This document shows, one piece after another, positions 5,832 through 7,672 of a stretch of 7,672 nt of DNA. Every line of letters begins with the position of its first letter. Position 1 is the stretch's first letter. A model generated the notes under the pieces. The model was not told the origin of the DNA and ran no database searches. It worked only from the letters and a program-made list of their open reading frames with translations. The position numbers were made by a program, and so were the translations under genes. Source of the DNA: Treponema sp. (GTDB taxonomy: Bacteria > Spirochaetota > Spirochaetia > Treponematales > Breznakiellaceae). The stretch spans positions 1-7,672 of the forward strand of contig JAIWNU010000188.1 of the NCBI GenBank assembly GCA_020216655.1, given 5' to 3'.

Positions 5832-5867
5832 CAGGAGGAGTATACCGAAAAGGACCGTTTGTAGCAA
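5832..5867 (-). promoter_or_regulatory. lysS promoter, apparently giving a leaderless transcript
   Basis: On the minus strand TTGCTA (5867-5862) and TATACT (5844-5839) are separated by exactly 17 bases, a good sigma-70 arrangement (4/6 and 5/6 matches). The start point expected about 7 bases further is near 5832, only 3 bases before the lysS ATG. With no ribosome binding site present, a leaderless or near-leaderless mRNA follows, unless lysS is mainly read from the trk operon. Confidence 0.55.
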
Positions 5868-5885
5868 TGAGGATATGTGGATTGT

Positions 5886-7331
5886 TTATCTTCGCCAGAA
5901 TTCGGGGGTAAAGAGGATAAAGACGGTCCAGAGTTCAAGACGTCCCGCAACCATGGCAAAGGAACAGACCAGTTTTACATAGTCCGGGTAATGGGCATAG
6001 TTTTGGCTTGGTCCCACAATGCCGAAACCGGGGCCGATATTGCCTACGGTGACGAGGGCGGTGGACAGGGCAGAGACAAGGTCTGCCCCTGAAATAGTTA
6101 CTACCATGGTTACGGCAAAGACCAGGGCCAAGTACAGGAATACAAAACCCGCTACACCATACACCACATCTTTCCGACCCACCCGGCCGTTGAGCTGGAT
6201 ACTAAAGACCCCCCGGGGGTGCAAGAGCCGTCGGATTTCGTTGCCCGCCTGTTTAAAAAGAACCACATGCCGCACTACCTTAATGCCGCCGCCGGTAGAG
6301 CCGGAGCAGCCGCCGATAAACATAAGCACCAGCAGCACTGCCTTTGCAAAGGATGGCCAGAGATCAAAGTCGGCGGTGGCAAAGCCCGTGGTTGTCAGAA
6401 TAGACGCCACCTGGAAGGATGAAAAGCGCAGGGCTTCAGCCATGGTGTTATATTTTGGCAGCAGTGTCAGGGCTATCAACAAGGATGCAATAAGAATGAT
6501 GGCCAAATACACCTTAAGTTCTGTATTTTTAATTATATCCTGGAATTTTCCCTGCAAGGCCCGGTAGTAAAGGCTAAAGTTCATGCCCGCCAGGATCATA
6601 AAGATAGTAATAACCCAATCAATCCAGGCTGAATTATAGTAGGCAATGCTGGCGTTTTTGGTTCCAAAACCGCCGGTCGCCATGGTCGCAAAGGCATGGG
6701 TGACCGCATCAAACCAATTCATGCCGCCAATCATAAGGAGCAGGACTTCGAGGGCTGTAAGACCGATATAGATAAACCAAAGGATTTTTGCTGTAGCAGT
6801 GATTTTGGGGGTAATCTTGTCTTTTTCAGGTCCCGGTGCTTCTGCCTTAAGGAGCTGAAAGCCCCCGACGCCGAGGAGCGGGATAAGGGCTACGGTGAGC
6901 ACGACGATACCCATGCCGCCGAGCCAGTGTGTCATGGCTCTCCAAAAAAGTATTGCCCGGGGCAGTGTTTCTACATCGGCAAAGATGGTTGCCCCCGTGG
7001 TGGTAAAACCGGATACACTTTCGAACAGGGCGTCTACCGGATTGGAAACGACTCCGGTCACGATAAAGGGTATGCTGCCAAGGATGCTGGTTAAGAACCA
7101 AGCCAGGGATACCAAAAGAAAGCCGTCTCCGGCGTTCAAAAAGACCTGGCTGGATTTACCAAGTAAAAGAGCCAGCAGGGCACCGCTTGTACAGACCAGT
7201 ATAGGGTATAAAAAAGCTCGAATACTTTGTTCATGGCGGTCCGCAATGGCTAAGAAGAGGGATGGAATCATGGAAAGGGCGATGAGCCCTAAAAGCAGGG
7301 CTAACACCTTAATGAGGATACGCCGTTTCAT
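5886..7331 (-). CDS. trkH: Trk-type potassium uptake channel subunit
   Basis: Complete, 481 residues, an inner-membrane protein with the four-fold pore repeat of the TrkH/KtrB superfamily. The four filter loops are visible: TTTGA (110-114), ATGGFG (218-223), TTTGFA (313-318) and VGNIGPGFG (429-437). The intramembrane gating-loop motif GGCSGSTGGGIK is at 340-351, and the family's GRLE followed by hydrophobic residues is at 463 near the C-terminus. It forms a dimer that takes up K+ with the cytoplasmic ring protein TrkA as its nucleotide-sensing gate. The start codon overlaps the trkA stop (ATGA), so translation is coupled; only a loose AGGCAGGA precedes it. The first residues (MKRRILIKVLALLLGLIAL) are a normal first membrane helix. 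lysS follows after 56 bases. Confidence 0.96.
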   Translation of the reverse strand: MKRRILIKVLALLLGLIALSMIPSLFLAIADRHEQSIRAFLYPILVCTSGALLALLLGKSSQVFLNAGDGFLLVSLAWFLTSILGSIPFIVTGVVSNPVDALFESVSGFTTTGATIFADVETLPRAILFWRAMTHWLGGMGIVVLTVALIPLLGVGGFQLLKAEAPGPEKDKITPKITATAKILWFIYIGLTALEVLLLMIGGMNWFDAVTHAFATMATGGFGTKNASIAYYNSAWIDWVITIFMILAGMNFSLYYRALQGKFQDIIKNTELKVYLAIILIASLLIALTLLPKYNTMAEALRFSSFQVASILTTTGFATADFDLWPSFAKAVLLVLMFIGGCSGSTGGGIKVVRHVVLFKQAGNEIRRLLHPRGVFSIQLNGRVGRKDVVYGVAGFVFLYLALVFAVTMVVTISGADLVSALSTALVTVGNIGPGFGIVGPSQNYAHYPDYVKLVCSFAMVAGRLELWTVFILFTPEFWRR

Positions 7332-7672
7332 TCCTGCCTGCCAAAGAGTTTTTCCAGTTCCGTTTCTACACCCTTGCGGGCAATAAGGACAAGCTTGTCA
7401 TAGGCTTCGAATTCATGTTCTCCATGGGGAATAAAAGATGTGCCGTTGCGTGTTATGAGCATAACAAGGCCCCCGGAAGAAAGATGAAAGTTTTTCAGTT
7501 TTTCTCCGCAGACCGGAGCGTCGGGGGTAACGAGTATTTCCAGAATCTCAATGGAGCCTTCGCCGAGCCGATGCAGGCCCGTAACGCCGCTTCCCATGAG
7601 ATGGGCCAATATGGAATCTATAACGACCGATTTTATAGGTATTACCACATCGAGTCCCAGCCGTCGCGCAAT
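7328..7672 (-). CDS. trkA: Trk potassium uptake regulatory subunit, C-terminal part (partial)
   Basis: The gene begins beyond the right window edge; 114 residues of its C-terminal end are seen. IARRLGLDVVIPIKSVVIDS is the linker after a Rossmann (RCK_N) domain, and the rest (EGSIEILEILVTPDAPVCGE up to KLVLIARKG) is an RCK_C ligand-binding domain. TrkA binds NAD(H)/nucleotides and gates TrkH at the inner membrane. An in-frame GTG at 7648 is not the start because the family sequence continues upstream to the edge. It overlaps trkH by four bases. Whether this protein has one or two RCK pairs cannot be told from the window. Confidence 0.95.
   Translation of the reverse strand: MARRLGLDVVIPIKSVVIDSILAHLMGSGVTGLHRLGEGSIEILEILVTPDAPVCGEKLKNFHLSSGGLVMLITRNGTSFIPHGEHEFEAYDKLVLIARKGVETELEKLFGRQE

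Noticed and set aside
5834..5840. GGAGGAG on the plus strand as a ribosome binding site for a rightward gene
   Set aside because: The first ATG after it is over 25 bases away and opens only a short antisense frame over trkH.

Overview
This window looks like a spirochaete chromosome, most likely a Treponema-like lineage. The strongest support is a complete class I lysyl-tRNA synthetase. Bacteria that use the class I rather than the class II enzyme are few, and spirochaetes are the best-known group. Local trk potassium-uptake genes and IS1380-type insertion-sequence remains fit but do not decide it. The genus is inference.

The right half (4246-7672) is conserved housekeeping DNA read leftward on the minus strand: the end of trkA, trkH (4-base ATGA overlap with trkA), then lysS, closed by a clear intrinsic terminator at 4182-4210. 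lysS appears to have its own promoter, placed so close to the start codon that the transcript would be leaderless or nearly so.

The left half (1-4150) is accessory DNA with many scars. It opens with a decayed IS1380-family transposase (1-622) that has cut into a small AT-rich membrane-protein gene (615-809). Next comes a divergent three-gene cassette. On the minus strand is a Sec-exported, glycine-zipper, bacteriocin-like peptide (916-1287). On the plus strand are a stand-alone C39 (double-glycine-type) cysteine peptidase (1368-1970) and, overlapping it by one base, a predicted outer-membrane beta-barrel protein (1970-2899). After the cassette lie a wrecked trpS copy (2968-about 3345), about 230 bases of unrecognised DNA, and a second IS1380 derivative (3574-3936) reduced by an internal in-frame deletion to its N- and C-terminal ends.

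The cassette is the most interesting part. A small exported glycine-zipper protein, a peptidase of the family that matures double-glycine peptides, and an outer-membrane barrel suggest a peptide maturation and export system. It resembles in logic the C39 protease plus barrel pair of the Pseudomonas functional-amyloid (fap) locus. A nine-G tract in the divergent intergenic region suggests length-variable (phase-variable) expression. Three hairpins with different stems but the same AGCCTCA(A)TT right edge are scattered through the accessory half, two of them directly flanking the cassette, and look like a dispersed repeat family.
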